A stretch of DNA of 64,000 nucleotides, from NCBI GenBank assembly GCA_016858145.1, contig JAEHOE010000079.1:124001-188000 (forward strand), read 5' to 3'. The notes beneath the pieces are model-generated. The model searched no databases, was not told where the DNA came from, and worked only from the letters and a program-made list of their open reading frames with translations. The position numbers were made by a program, and so were the translations under genes. The DNA comes from Edaphochlamys debaryana (taxonomy: Eukaryota > Chlorophyta > Chlorophyceae > Chlamydomonadales). Below, one piece after another: positions 36,501-49,900 of this stretch (position 1 is the first letter of the stretch; each line of letters starts with the position of its first letter).

Positions 36501-37681
36501 GAGCATGAGCGGGAGTGGGAGCGTGGGGATCGGTAAGGGGTGACGGGAGGCGGGGGCCGCGCGGGTTGCCGCTGCGAGGTGCTGCCTCACCGGTTGATGA
36601 GGGTGCCGCCCGTGTGCTTGCGCTTCAGCGTCGAGTTCCACCGGTTCTTGACTGAGGGTCGCGAAGGCGGGGCGGGTGAGGGGCAGCGCGGGGGTCAGGC
36701 GGAGTTTTGAGTGATCGACTCCCAGGGCGGTCGGGCCCCGGGCGGGCGCTCTCCCACCGACTCCCAGCAACGGGGGCTCCAGTGGGGGGTTTCCTCAGGT
36801 CTGGTCCCGAAACTCAGTTGGCAACGCCAGGGTCTGTTTCCGTCTCCGCGGAGTGCTCACCTGCGTTGTCCGTCCTGCCCGGCAGCAGCTTGGCAATGAC
36901 GGACCACTTGTTTCCGTACTTCTCGTGTGACTGCGGGACACGTCGGTGGCAATTAGTGGCGGTCAGCTACTGCTGATGTGATGGGGGTGCAAATACGCTT
37001 GTCGACTTGGAGTCAGTGCGGGACGGGAGTGCAGTCTAGCTGTGCAGCGGCCCGGCGGCTCACCCGCACTATGACTGCGTCTTCGAAGTCGCTGAACGCG
37101 CCCTTCTTGACCGATGGGCTCAGGTGATTCCACCACCTACAAGAGAAGACGTCAACACGTCAGGGGCACTGCGGGGCGGCGTGGGTTTCGCTGCACCTGT
37201 AGGCATTGCCCGCTCCGGAAATAAAACTTGCCTCAGCCGACACGATTTGCCAGAGCGACCGTGAATAGATTCAGCGATCGTGCTCCATTTCTGAGCACCG
37301 CAGGTGACTACGAGCTCGGTGAGGAGCTTGTCCTCCTGCGGGAAGGCCAGCAGGGCGCCACTCAATGTGCGGAGGGCAGGCTGAAAGCAATACCCCCAGG
37401 ACGTGCTGTATGACCCTATAGTCGCCCTGGGGCGCTGGGAGACGTCAGCTCAGCTCGGCGCGGCGCGGCGAGGCCCACATTGGTCTGGGCAGAATCGCAG
37501 AATTGCAGCAAAGCCCTGGAGCCCGATTCGACGCTCCGGAGCACCGTGAGCAACGCACCTCCGGCGTCCAAGGCCCACGCTTCTCGCCGTGAGCGTCAAG
37601 GTCGTCGTCTCGAAAAGATGAGTTCCTTTTTGCCGTGTGCCGGGCCCGGCGTCCGCCGTCTGCTGCCTTGCGGCCTGTCAT
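33548..37681 (-). CDS. R2R3-MYB transcription factor with long Ala/Gln-rich C terminus
   Basis: The start is the ATG at 37681. Exons: 37681-37559, 37335-37232, 37136-37064, 36930-36861, 36651-36591, 36440-36290, 36066-34219, about 34085-33916, and about 33757-33548 (stop TGA). The joined exons give a complete two-repeat MYB domain: R2 from KRGPWTPE through WSTIAESIHGRSGKSCRLRW to NHLSPSVKKG, and R3 from AFSDFEDAVIV through YGNKWSVIAKLLPGRTDNA to VKNRWNSTLKRK. The regularly spaced Trp residues of both repeats are present; the first position of R3 is Phe, as in plant R2R3 proteins. The roughly 750-residue tail holds an acidic EA repeat, polyQ runs and a long alternating Ala-Gln tract (34385-34560), typical of transactivation or low-complexity regions. 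Nuclear DNA-binding regulator; target unknown. Confidence 0.85.
34385..34560 (-). repeat. Ala-Gln dipeptide-coding hexanucleotide tract
   Basis: The plus strand reads as tandem GCCTGG/GCTTGC hexamers that encode alternating Ala and Gln on the minus strand, inside the MYB gene. Synonymous variation between units suggests it is old rather than a fresh expansion. Confidence 0.85.
37137..37231 (-). other. GC-AG intron inside MYB repeat 2/3 boundary
   Basis: On the minus strand the donor is CTGAG|GCAAGT, the classic GC-donor consensus, and the acceptor is CTTGTAG. Splicing joins GKSCRLR to WWNHLSP exactly as in R2R3-MYB proteins. Confidence 0.85.
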
Positions 37682-40600
37682 TCTCCTAGTGAGCCAATGC
37701 GCGAGAGATGAAGCTCCTTGCGGGTGGTCGTGGGTCTACCGCAGCGTTTACAGCGTCCTTGCTTGACAATTGCGGGCGGCTAAGTCTTCGAGGTTGAAGC
37801 ACTTTGTCAAGTTGAGCGTATGGGGCAGGCAAGAGGGGGGGCTCCTTCCGTGGCGTGTCTCTGCGTGTCGTGGACCGGGCTGGCTATCCGCTGCGCGCCG
37901 AGTTGTGTGAGCTGAGTGGCAATCCGCAAGATGCTCGTCCAACTCGAGGGACGAGAAAGACAGCCGGGACTGTGCCGTACTCTCGCCAGCGGCTCTGGTT
38001 GTCGCTCGGACGCCCCGAGCTCACATCCCTGCACACCGCCCCGGCCGTCGCCCCGATGCCCCCTTTAGCCCCCGACAGCACAGCCCCCGCCGCGGTGCGG
38101 GCACACGCAGCAAGCAGCACATGCGCGGGTGGCAGCCCCGACTGCCGCTGTGCTAGGCCTGGCTTAAAGAATTATGATAGAGCTGTGTGTGGGTGCACTC
38201 GGAAGTGCGCGGCGGGCACCAGGGGCGCATGCTTGCTGGCATCGCGTTCGTGCGACTTCGCAAACCAAGGCCGGGGGCCTCACGCCAGGGGCCAAGCGAC
38301 TCCAGTACGCCTGGGCTATCAGACAGGATCGCGTCTGGCCGACCTCCCGGTTTCGCGTCGGGTCCGGTATGGCGAGTACATTTCGGCTGTCTCGGCTGGC
38401 ACCGAAGCTGGACCGGCGACTGCCGACGCGCAGCGCTCGCGGGACTGCACATGACAGCTGCAGTATCGCGAAGCTAGCAGCGGCGTTACGGGGCGTCTCG
38501 GGAGGCCTATGGGCCGGTGCCGGGCCCCGTCAGGCTGACGGCGCTGGAGGCGCTGGCACGTTCCGGCGGCGGACCTGGCGGCCAGGACGGTCCTGGCGGC
38601 GAGTTCTGCAGGCGTGTCCTGGGAGCGGTCGCCCGCCACCCCAGACGGAGCCCTCCGAAGCATGCCGACGCTGACACTGGGGGGAAAGGGGCACGGCTTG
38701 CTGCAGGCTACTGGCGCCGTTGCGACGGCGTGCGGGGTTGCGGTCAGAGCACTTACGTTGGCGTGACCCCTTGGCAGGCGACGCTATACGTTTCATTAGA
38801 AGGGGCAGATCCCCCGCAACCTTTGACCTCTGGCACCGCTCTGCTTCTGCTTAGAATTGCCACAGTGCCGTCGTTGCTGGATAGACTCGATTTCAGCGTC
38901 GCACAGGGCGTCGCAGCTACGGCACGCCCTCTGGCGGCGCTTCCGGTTCCCTGGGGCCCCCCCGGAGACGGCAATGGAGGTCAATGCAACGTGCAGCTAG
39001 CCGGGTCTGGCCCACCAGCCCGATGGGACAAGGTAAGCTACGACTTGATTAGTCCCACCCAGGAGACGGCGACGGGGGTCGGGGGTGACGGAGGTGGCCC
39101 CAGCGGAGCCGCCACACCTTTCGTCCGTCACAACAGGTCTGTGTACGTGTGGTAGCCCAGGGGGGGGGTAGGTCCTCGTCAGACATTCATCATGCCTCAT
39201 TTGAACAGAGCTTGCCTCCCGCTACCTGCTCAGCCCAGCGCCGCCGTACCCTCCTGGCAGGGGCTACGGCATCGGCGTGCTCTTCTCCTAGTGCCGCTGC
39301 ATCATTCCACTCCACCCTCCACAGGCCTTGGCCACTGGGCGTGCAGAGGCGCAGAGCTAGCGCATTGATGGGCCTATGGGGCGGTTGGCTCCGATATCGT
39401 GGCTGCTAGCTGCCGCGAGGTGGCTGCCCCCCTTTGTGCCCCTGTGGTGCCCCAATCCTGCCGGATCGCCATCGCCACCAGTGGCTGGCCTTGGCGACGC
39501 CAGGGCTGGGGGTGCGAAGACATGAACGAATCCACAAGACATCGTCGCTTCCTGCCACCCCGTCTCTGTGATCGTTGCCCTCCCCCCATCTGGCCCAGAG
39601 CCCCAGACGGCCAGACCCTATCACCGGCTCAGCTCTCTATCAAGCCCCCGAGTCCAATCCGTGCCCGTCTCCCATCGGCCGGCCCAGCAATAGCATCTGC
39701 AAGACTGCAACGCCGTTGCACTGAAGCTCTGCAGAACGGTACCGGTACAGAGACGGCTGCAGGAAGCGGGAAAGCCGCGGGCTTTCTCTCCAGAACATTT
39801 ACAGGATAACGGGACGTTCTTCTCTTCCTCTTTTTGGGCTGAGCCCCCGGCGCGTAGCGCCTGGGCCAAGGGAGGTGCCCAGCCCAACATACAGTACAAG
39901 CAACTTGTTGTGGGCTTGTGGCAAAGGCAGCCACCCGTGCAGACCACATCGTCAGGTCTTTGGCAGCGGCAGAGCGCGGCTGAGCACCGAGAACGAGCCA
40001 CACGCCCCCACTACGTCACGCTCCCTAAACCACACCAACACTGTCATCCCCCAGGGTCCGGCACTTGAACGCATTCCTCATCTCGCATCACGGTCCCTCG
40101 ACACCAACCTCCGCAAACACCTGTGCCGCCAGGGGCATTCAACACCTCATGCGACGCCGGTGGCGCCTTATTCTTGTGGCCGTATAGGAGCACAAGCATT
40201 GAACACGCACCCTGCCATACTACCGGTAGTCAGCACGCAGACCGCTCTGGCGCGCACCCTATCGTAAACAGTACGGCTCCTAGCCTCGACCACGTGTGGG
40301 CTTCTGGACGACCTCGGCGTGCTTTCCAAACTCGTCACCTCCTGTAACGCCGAGGCGCTGCGACCGTTTGCAGTCACCTACCATCTAGAACATGCCATGT
40401 CCTACACAATGCACGCATGTGACCAAAGCCGCCGTGTAACGTACTCATGTTCGGGCTCGAGCGCCAATTGAGCCTAGTCTTCCACACTCCTTGAGCACAC
40501 GGGCACTGCATCGCCTCGTGTCATGGGAGAAGACACATGTACAGATGTACGCTGCGAACGTGCCCCCACCCACCAAACGTCACAACGAAAGTTACTACCA

Positions 40601-40912
40601 ATCAGTTCCTGCGGTGACCTACGCATCCCACTATCGCGTATCGTGTCACCGTAAGGTACCTGGACCATGGACATAAGCCGGGCTACCCCCCCGAGCCATC
40701 ACCTGGCAACCCGCCCAAGCCAAGGCACCCACCCAGCAGCACACCACGCATCAAATAACCAGCTCTGCCACCCTCACCCACGTCGCCGAAGCCATGCATT
40801 TGCAATCCTCCCCCCCGGTCCTTAAGTGCCACAGCGCTGCCCCTCAACCCCCCAGCGCCCGCCGCCGTGGGCCAGCCCCGCCGAGCGCAAGGCCTGCCGA
40901 ACCGCGGCGCGC
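37682..40912. other. Intergenic region, no firm gene; a possible exon at 38517-39155
   Basis: Contains a plus-strand frame at 38517-39155 with some protein-like stretches (STYVGVTPWQATLYVSLEG, faintly like an AP2 domain). Its only start is GTG and I could not extend it by splicing, so I do not call a gene. It should include the MYB promoter near 37682. A segment at 38977-39019 recurs at 55078-55121. Confidence 0.4.
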
Positions 40913-43900
40913 TCAGCCCTGCAGCTCCTCCGCAAAGTCCAGGAAGTGGACGCCGCCCGCAGCGTCCCCGACCACCACAATGTCCGTCGCCGGGTTGCCT
41001 GCAGAGCGGGGCAGGGAGCAGCGCAGGCATAAGCACGTGACGAGGCAGGCGCGGCACGCGGGGAGGGCCAGCGCAGACAACCCACACGCCCGCCACGGGA
41101 GACGCCCGCAAAGCCGGCGGCCGCGATGGCGGCGCCTGTCCAACTACCCTACCCTACCACGCATCTTCACAAGCCACAAACCACAACCCCCCCCCCCCCC
41201 AACTCCATCTAGTCCACATTCAGCCCCTGCTCCCGTGTGCCACCCTAGCGCCCTGGCCCCCGCACCTGCAACCGTGGCGGCCATGATGGCCGCATCCGCC
41301 AGAACTACCACGCACACCAGACCGGGCACAACCTTCAAAACCGCCCACCCAGCCCCTGGCCCCCGCACCTGCAAAGGTGGCGGCCGTGATGGCCGCATCC
41401 GCCATGAAGAAGGCCTGCTGCCGCCCGTCCGAGCCGCGCCAGAGCCGGGCGGTGCAGTCGCTGGAGCCCGTGAGCAGGAACTTGGAGTCGGGGGACCAGA
41501 CCATGACCACCAGCGCCGCCTTGTGCTCGTCCAGGGGCGGCAGGCAGCCGCGCCCCACCAGGTCCCACACCACCTGTGCGAACGGAGCAGGGAGGAGGGC
41601 GGGCGGGTGGGAGGGGGAGGGTTTGCTGCTGAGCGGGAGGGGGAGGGAGGACGGAAGGCCGCGCCCAGACGGAGGCCCTCCTCGCCTGCCGAGCTTGGCA
41701 GTTCCGTACCCGAAGTCCTCGAACCCGTGTGCCCGACCCTGCCCCTGCTCGCAGCGGCCCTGCAACACCCTTCCCCGCCCCGCCCACCATGCTGTGGTCC
41801 TCGAGCCCCACCCTGCTTCCCTTACAGCTGGGCAGTTAGCCTGCCCCAACACCTGAGCCAACCTCCCGCCCTCCGTGCCTCACCCTCCCTGCACCCCGTC
41901 TGATGGGTGGGTGGGTGGGCGAGATCGCGTCCCCTTCCAGCTCTACCCTCACCCGCTGCCCAGCATGCCCTCCAGCACGGGTAGAGTGTCGCCCGACCCC
42001 CCTTCCCTGCCCCAGCCCCTCTGCCCGGCCCCGCTCACCACGCTGTGGTCCTCCAGCCCCACGGCCATGCGGTGCCCATCGGGGCTGAAGCTGACCATGC
42101 AGGGCGGCTGCGGGTGGTCGAGCACGGCCACGGCGGTGCCGGAGGAGAGCCGCGTCACGCGCACCGTCCTGTCGTACGCCGCGGTAGCCAGAAGGCTCTC
42201 GTCCTTAGTCATGGCCGCCGCCACCAGCCCGTCCGTGTGGCCCTCCACCACGAACCGCGTGGAGGCTGGGTAGGGTGGGGAGGGTGGGGGCGAGAGGAGA
42301 GATCAGGCAGGGGGCAGGGAGCACAGGGGAGGGGCGCGCAGCATCGCATCTTGGGGGGCGGGTGGCGAGGGGCGTGAGGCGGAGGCGCAGTGACTGGCGC
42401 AAGGGAGAGCCCCGCCCAAGCTTCTAGGGCCTTGGCGCCGCACCGCCTGTTCTCATCAGGCCGAGACTGCCAGCACGCAGGTCCCACAAGTCCCAGTTCC
42501 TCCTCACCAGTCGCCACGTCCCACACGCGCGCCGTGTTGTCTTTGGCGTACGTTACGGCCATGGAAGCGTCACGGGACAGGAGCACGCCGTTGACTCCGC
42601 CGCTGTGGGGGGCATAAAGGGCGTGTTGAGGCGCGTTCACAGGGGCAAGTCAGGGCCAGGTTGCCAGGAAACACAGCCCTCAACACACGGGAGTCTACAG
42701 GCTCCCCGGCGGTTCTGGATCCTGCCCCTGGGCGTGTTGTGGCTGCCACGGCGTCGAAACAGGCCCCTAGCCTTGATGTCGAACCCCCTCCCGGGTCTCG
42801 GCCCAGCCCCGCTCGCACCTGTGCGTGCGCGACGCGTCCCGCTCGCCGCGCTTGATCAGCTGCGCCGTACACTTGCCGCTCTCGACGTCCCAGACCGACA
42901 CCGTCGAGTCGAACAGCAGTACGGCAGCCATACGGCAGTGGGCGTCGAACGCCATGGCCTTCACGCGGCTGCCCTGCTGAGCTGGCATCGAGGCGCGCAG
43001 CGGGTCGGACGCCACGCTGGCACACATCTCCAGCATGGACTTCACGTGACTAATCATGCCGTGATGGCCGAGCACGTGAGCCAGATGCGGCTGTACGGCG
43101 GCGGGCGGCGTGCCCGCCCGACTGGTGGAGACCAGCGGGCTGTGGATCGCGCCTGGCGGCACGCGGGGCGGTTCCGGCGATGGCACGGGCCCGGCGGGTA
43201 CGACCGGGGCCGAGGACTGGGCGGTTGCCGTACCGGATTCGGCGTTGGAACCAGATCCAGGGACGTTGAGGCCCTCGAGGAGGGCCATGGGATCCTCGTC
43301 ATGGCTGGGCCGTGTCGTAACGTTTCGGAGCTTGGATGCGCCGGGTGTGCCGCCGCCGCCGACCCCGAGCGACGCATGCAGCGCAGAAGCCTCTGAGTCA
43401 TGGTCGTGTGCGTGGCCCGCGGTGCTCGCGTGCGGGGAGGGGTTGGTGTGGCCGGACTGCGATCCGGGCGGGAAGGACGGCGGGTGGCGGAGGTTGGGTG
43501 CAGGGAGGCGGGGCTGTCAGCATGGGTGAGGGTAGTGCGAGCCGTTGTAAGCGCCGGTACAAGCTAGGAGAGTGTGCTGTCCGACGGATATTGCAGGTGC
43601 ACATGGGTTGGGTTGAGGGAGGTGGCCGAGGAGGGTGATGATGACGCTTGGGGATCCCCTTTCTGCTGCGAGGTGTGCCTTCACAAGTACGGGGCCCGGC
43701 GCCCGGCCCCACCTGATTGGCGGTGGACAGCGTGTGAAGCACCATGTCCCTCCTCTCGATGGAGCGCCGCCGCGCCACCGCATTCGCCACGGCGTTGAAG
43801 TCCCCCCAGTTCCAGCGGCAGATCTGTACGGCAGATCGTAAACCGTACGGCAGACGAGTCCAAACTTTCAGCAGCTCCTCCTCCTTCGGCGGTCAGTCCG

Positions 43901-46900
43901 CCGCCGTCAAGCCCCCACGACGATGCCTGCGTCTCGCCTGCCCTCTACGGCTCTACCCCCACCCCCCCAAGGCCCCTACCACCCTCACGCTCCAAACACG
44001 CCCCACCTGCCGGTCCCCGCTGCCAGTCAGAACGTAGGCGCCGTCCGCCGACACGGCCATGTAGCGCACTCCCACCGCGTGCGCGTCCATGCGCTTGAGG
44101 CAGATGCCCTGGTGGAGTGGGGAGGGCGGGGGGTTGGGATGGGGAGCCCGCGTTTAGCTCGCATGACGTAAGGCTGAGGTCCGCGTGTGACGATAGCGTC
44201 CATGCGCTCGAGGCAGATGCCCTGACGGGCGGAGATACGGGGTGGATTGTGGGGTCAGGTCAGGAGGGCCACCAGGCTGACCGCAGTCGGCTCCGTAGCC
44301 CGGGTTGCGGTCCATCATGGGGTGGCATGGCCTTGGGCTGAGAGGGCCTGAGCATGCCAACTCCGTAGCTCCGTAGTCCGTTAACCCTAAACCCTGAACC
44401 CTCCGTAGCCCCATCCATCGTCGAGAGGCCTCAGGGCGGTGATGAGCATCGGGAGCTCCCTGGTCCCCACGCACGGAGATGACACATGGCAGAGCAGTGC
44501 CTCTCCCCTGAATCCTTCACCCGCCCCGGCCCCCTCCCCCTCCCCCTTCACCCGCCCCGTCCCCGTCCCCCTCCCCCTTGCCCACCCCAGGCCCAGGCCC
44601 CACCTCGGGTGGGTCCCACAGGAACACGCGTCCGTCCTCCCCCGCCGACACCACCAGCTGCCCGTCCGGCAGCGAGTGCAGCGCCGTCACCTTGTTGCCG
44701 CCGTGCGTGGGCGGCGGCGCCGACTCCTCACGCACCGCCGCCAGGTCCCACACGCGCGCCGTGCCGTCCTCGCCTGGCGTTGGCGTGGGAGGGAGGGGGC
44801 GTTATCGCATTTACCGCACCGCACGCACCGCACACCACATGGCTGACTAACCCACTCGGGGCACCATTCAGACAACCCTCAACCCAACTCGGTCTGCCTT
44901 TCCCCCAGCCCGCGGGCCCCTTTGCCTTCTCCACCATCCCCTGCAGCCTCGCGCTGCCTTCCCTTGCTAACCGTCCAAGCCCCCGCCACGTGACCCCTCC
45001 CACCTGCCCGCCCCCCCAACCCCCCGCCCCCACCTGCCGTGACCGCGAACCGCCCCCGCTGCGTGAGCGCCACGCAGCACACCTCCCCCGTGTGCCCCTC
45101 CAGGTGCGCCTCCCGCCTGCCACTGGCCATGTCCCAGATGCAGCAGGAGCCGTCGCCTGGGGGGGGGGCGTGGGGGGGGGGGTTGGTTGCTGAGCGGGAA
45201 CGCGCTGACGCCAGGGAATCCGGGGCGTGGGGCGTGGGGGGGGGAGGTTAGGGCCATGTGAGGGTGTCAATGACCCAGACGGACAAAAGCCGTTGCCATG
45301 CAACGGTGAAGGCGAGCTGGCCTACGAGTGCATGTTGTGGCCTCTGGTGTCCGCCCCGAACTGCTCCAGGCCCTCACCCGACACGGTGATTGCCTTGGTG
45401 CCGTCACGAGTGACGGCGCCGTCAGTCACGTGCGCCGTGTGGCCCTCCAGCACCTGACAGGGGAGGGGGGGGCAGGGAAGGGGGCAGGGAGAGGGGGCGG
45501 GGATTCTTCAAGCCGGGCGGGTGGAGCGGCACGTGTGCGCGGGCACAAGCAACGTGTGGGTACCGGTGCAGCGGCAATAGCAACCCGCCCGCCAGGACGA
45601 CCGGGCCCTCCACGCGGCCAGCGCTCCTGGCTCCGGCCCCCCCACCCCATGTCCTCACCAGCTTGCACTCCCCCGTCTCGCAGTCCCACACGCGCGCCGT
45701 CTTGTCGTCGGAGCAGGTGACCGCGAAGGAGCCGCCCCAGTCCACGGTGACGCGGTTGAGGCGGCCCTCGTGGCCCGACAGGACCAGGATGCAGCGCCCC
45801 TTGGCGGCCTCCCAGATGCGGGCGGTGCCGTCCTGGGAGGGGGGGGGAGGGCACAGGTTGAGGGGGGGGAGGAGAGGAGGGGGTTAGAGGTAGGGGTGTG
45901 GGGGCGTTTGTAGCTGTGCGGGGGCGTAGGGGCAGTAGGGGGCCGCCTCCCAAATGCGGGCGGTGCCGTCCTTAGGGCGAGGGAAGAAGGGAAGGGGTTG
46001 GGAAGAGGACTCGGAAGAGGGATGGAAGGAAGAGTTAGGCATCGATCCCTGCACTCTCCTCACCTCAACCTGACCCTGCCGCCTCTCACGTCCCACCCCT
46101 GCGCCCTCCCCACCCCCCTCCTCTTTCCACCCAACCCCAAACACACATCCGCCCCCTCCCTTGCGACGCCGTGACCCACGCCGCCCAGGCAGCCCCTCGG
46201 CCTTCCCCTCCTCCTCTCCCCCTTCCCCCTCCCCCTCTCCCCCTCCCTCCCACCCCCCACCCAGCCGCCCCGCCCGCTCACGTGCGACGCCGTGACCACC
46301 CGGTGCGTGGTGCCCACGAAGGCGCACGACACCACCCAGCCGCCGTGCCCCTCCAGCACCCGCAGCTGCTCGCCGTCCTCGTCCAGGTCCCAGACGCGGC
46401 CGGAGAAGTCGTCGGAGGCGGTCACCTGGGGGCGGGGTGTGTGCGGGGCAAGTGCAGCGAGGGCGGTACGGAGGTCGGTGCTCACGTGGCTGCGCTGCAC
46501 GCAGATCGCTGCCTTGCTGTTGCGGCGGCCTCTGTCCGGTGCAGCCGCGGTAGCGCGGCCGTGGCTGCGTTGCGTGCGGCCCAGGCCCCCGCCCCGTCCT
46601 TGGTCCTGCACCCAAGCCTCTACCCCCCCGTGCCCCCCGCGCCGCCCCCTCACCGCCAGGGTGCCGTCTGCGCAGATGGCCACGTCCAGCACAGCCCCCA
46701 CCATACCTGCGTTGGGTTGAGAGTTCAGAGTGCAGGGTCAGGAAGGGGAACAGGGGAGCGAGTCCGGTGGGACCAGTGCGTCCTGCACGGCGCTCTACAG
46801 GTCCTTGAGCACTTCCTCGCCCCCCATTGGCTCCACGCACCGCCCATCTGGCCCCGTCCCCAAGCGCCCTCTTGAGCACCAGTGCCCTCACACGCCAACC

Positions 46901-49900
46901 CGTCCCCCTGCACCCCGCTGCCAGTGGTCCCGCGCGCACCCAGGCACCCACCCGGCTGGCCGCATCCCCCGGCATCTCCTTCAGTACGTCGATCCCACGC
47001 TCCCGCGTCACCCTGCACCCCCCTCCCCGCCGTTCCGTCCCGGCCCGTCCCATCCCGCGCCTGCCCCCACCCACCCGTCGCGCTGCCGTGCCCCCTCAGC
47101 ACCGCCTCGCAGCTGCCGTCCGCCAGGCTCCACACGCGCCCCGTGCCGTCGTCCGCGGCGGTGACGCAGCGGATGCCCTGCTTGTCGATGGCAAGCGCGT
47201 TCACCCTGCGGGGGGGAGGGGGGCCTTATCGCTAGACGGGTTGGAGAGCGGGAGGAGGGCAGGGAGGGGTAAAACGTAGCAAGGGGTGCGGGGTGGTGCG
47301 GGGTGGTGCGGGGTGGTGCGGGGTGTTTGTTGCTGAGGGGCTGGGGCAAGCAGCGACGAGGGCGAGCGGGAGGCGGTGGGGAAACGTGGTGAGAGGCCCT
47401 GCCCCATGTTGCCCTCCGTCGCCACCTGAGCGTGGTTGGCGTCGGGCCCGTCCCCCTTGACTCCTGAAACACCGCGCCGGGCCCGCCGTTGCTGCGCCGC
47501 AGCTTCCGCACGAACCCCCATCCCTCCCTCCGTCCCCCCCACCTGGCCGTGTGGCCCGCCAGAGTGCGCCGCGGCCTGCAGGCAGCCCCCTCCCCCCACC
47601 CCGCTGGCTGCCGCTCCTTCTCTCCCACGCTCCAAAAGTCACCCCCACCCCGCCCCCACCTGGCCGTGTGCCCTGCCAGCGTGTGCGTGACCTGCCCCGT
47701 GGCCAGGCTCCACACCGCCGCGGTGCCGTCAGCCGCCGCCACCACCACGGAGGCAGAGTCGGGCGTAACGCCCACGGCCGTGAGGGGTGCGTCGCGCGCG
47801 ACCTGCACACGACACCAGGCGGCGGTTGGCGGTTAGCGGTTGGTGGTTGGCAGGTGGCGAGCGTTGAGGGCTCAGGACAGAGCGCGGCTGCTGTAGCTAG
47901 CTGGGGCCTTGTGAGGAGCCCGCCCGAGGCCCGCCCGGACACTCGAGTCTTGGCCGCACCCTCGGCCCTCCTGGTCCTTCTGCACCCATCCCCCAGCCCG
48001 CTGCCGCCGCCCTTCTCCTCCATCGCGTCATAGCCCAGCGCCCCCTCCCCACCGGGCCCCGCCGGGCCCATCCCAGGCCCCACCTGCATGACACAGTCGC
48101 CTATGTTCATGTCCCACGCCTGCGCCGATCCGTCGTCCGAGATGGTCACCACGTCGCAGCAGTTGGGCGCGATGGCCACCCGCCGCACGGGCGCCGAGTG
48201 GCCGCGGAGGGTCATGCGCTGCACGCCACCCGCCTGTCGAGGGGAGGCGCGTAGGTGATTTTAGACAGCGCTTTGGGCGTTGCGACAGCCCGCACCGGCC
48301 CGGCGCCCAGGCGCGTCCCGTAAGTAAGGCAGCGCGCCGTACACTTCTGGGCGGGCCCTGCGCCTGTGGGGCCTAGGCACTGCCCGCGACCGCGCCGGCC
48401 GCCGCCTCGCCCCCCCTTCCCTGGCCCTCCTGACCTGCGCCAGGCTGGGCGAGCGGGGCATGAGGTGCAGCAGGCGGGAGGAGGCCGCCAGCATGGACTC
48501 GGCCGCACACTTGGCGGTCTGCTCGTCGAACCAGTCCTGGGGGGGATGCCGGATGTGGGTTGGGGATGACGGGTTGGGGTCGGGATCAATGGGGAGAACA
48601 GTCACGCAGCAAGGCGCCTCGCCGCCTCACATCACCTCAAGCCGCCGCTCGTGCCCCCGCTCCCTCCCGCGCCCCACCTTGAGCCGCCCTGCCTCGCATC
48701 CCCTCGCCTCCCACCACACATCCCAAGACCCCTTTCCCCCCGCTCCGCCCCACCTTGAGCCGCCCCGTCTTGCAACCCTTCACCCACCCCACCCCACCCC
48801 ACCCCACGTCCCGCCTTCCGCCGTGCTCTGTCAGCGTGCGACCCACAGCATCCGCAGCATGGCACTTCGCTGCCTCGCACCACCTTGAGCCACCCCTCTT
48901 ACCCTTGCCCCCTTCCGCCCCCCACCTGGGGCCCTGCCTCGCCTCCCACCACGCCTCCCACCCCCATTCCAACATCCCCATCGCTCCCCCACCCCACCTT
49001 GAGCCGCCCCGTGGCCGCCACCGCCATGAGCCTCGCCAGCATCTGCTCCCGCATCATTCGCGCCTGCGGGTGCTCCATGGCGGCGCCCAGGCTGAGCTGG
49101 AAGGCCTGGGGAAGGGACGGGAAGGGGGCGGGAGAGGGGAACGGGGCAGGGGCAAGAGGGATGAGCACGGCGGTGCCCGTGTGCAGTGGGGCTGCAGGAC
49201 TGATACTCCGCTGGGGGGCTGCGCGAGGCCGCCACCTTCCACCGCCTTCCGCCGCCTGTTGTACCGGCACGCCTCGCGGCCCCGGTCTCATGCTGGGACC
49301 CCGGTGAGCACCTCCGTACGGCATCCTTCCCTTCCCCTCCCTTCCCTGCTCCTCCCGGCTCGCCTGCAGCAGCAGCTTCACGTCCAGAGTAGACGGCGCG
49401 TCCGCCTCCACCTCGGAAAGGTATCTGGGGAGACCAGCGGACGTAGCACGAGGAGCATCAGCTTCCACACTCGCTTCCAAGGCAATTACTGTCGCACCCC
49501 CCAGGCTGCGACGCGATGCGATGCCGGACCCGCGGCGCTCAGCCCATCCTTCCCCAAGCTCGCCGTGCCCCCGCAGCGCCCCCTCCCAAGCACTGTCCCC
49601 ACCAGGACCCCTCCAGGCACTGCCCCTCCCCAGGCCCCCTCCAAGCTCTGCCCCACTGCCGCACCTCCTGAAGTCGCGCACCACCGCCCCCACGCCGTAC
49701 GCGTGCAGCTTTGCCTCCAGCCACACGGGGTTCATGAGCAGCCGGCGCAGCGCGTCCAGCCGCCCGCAGCCAACCAGGTGGTGGGACAGCGCCTGGGGGT
49801 TGGGGGAGAGAGTGGCGCTGGGCAGCTCCCTCAAACGCTGGCCGCGAACCGGCCGCGAACCTACGATAGTGGGAGCCCCCGACCCGCACCTCGGTAACTG

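Noticed and set aside
38517..39155. 212-codon plus-strand frame with a faint AP2-like stretch
   Set aside because: Starts with GTG, no extension by splicing, and the AP2 resemblance (STYVGVTPWQATLYV) lacks the conserved core.
45884..47074. 396-codon minus-strand Gly/Arg-rich frame in the WD40 gene
   Set aside because: Runs across introns in the wrong frame; the WD40 blades lie in other frames of the same strand.
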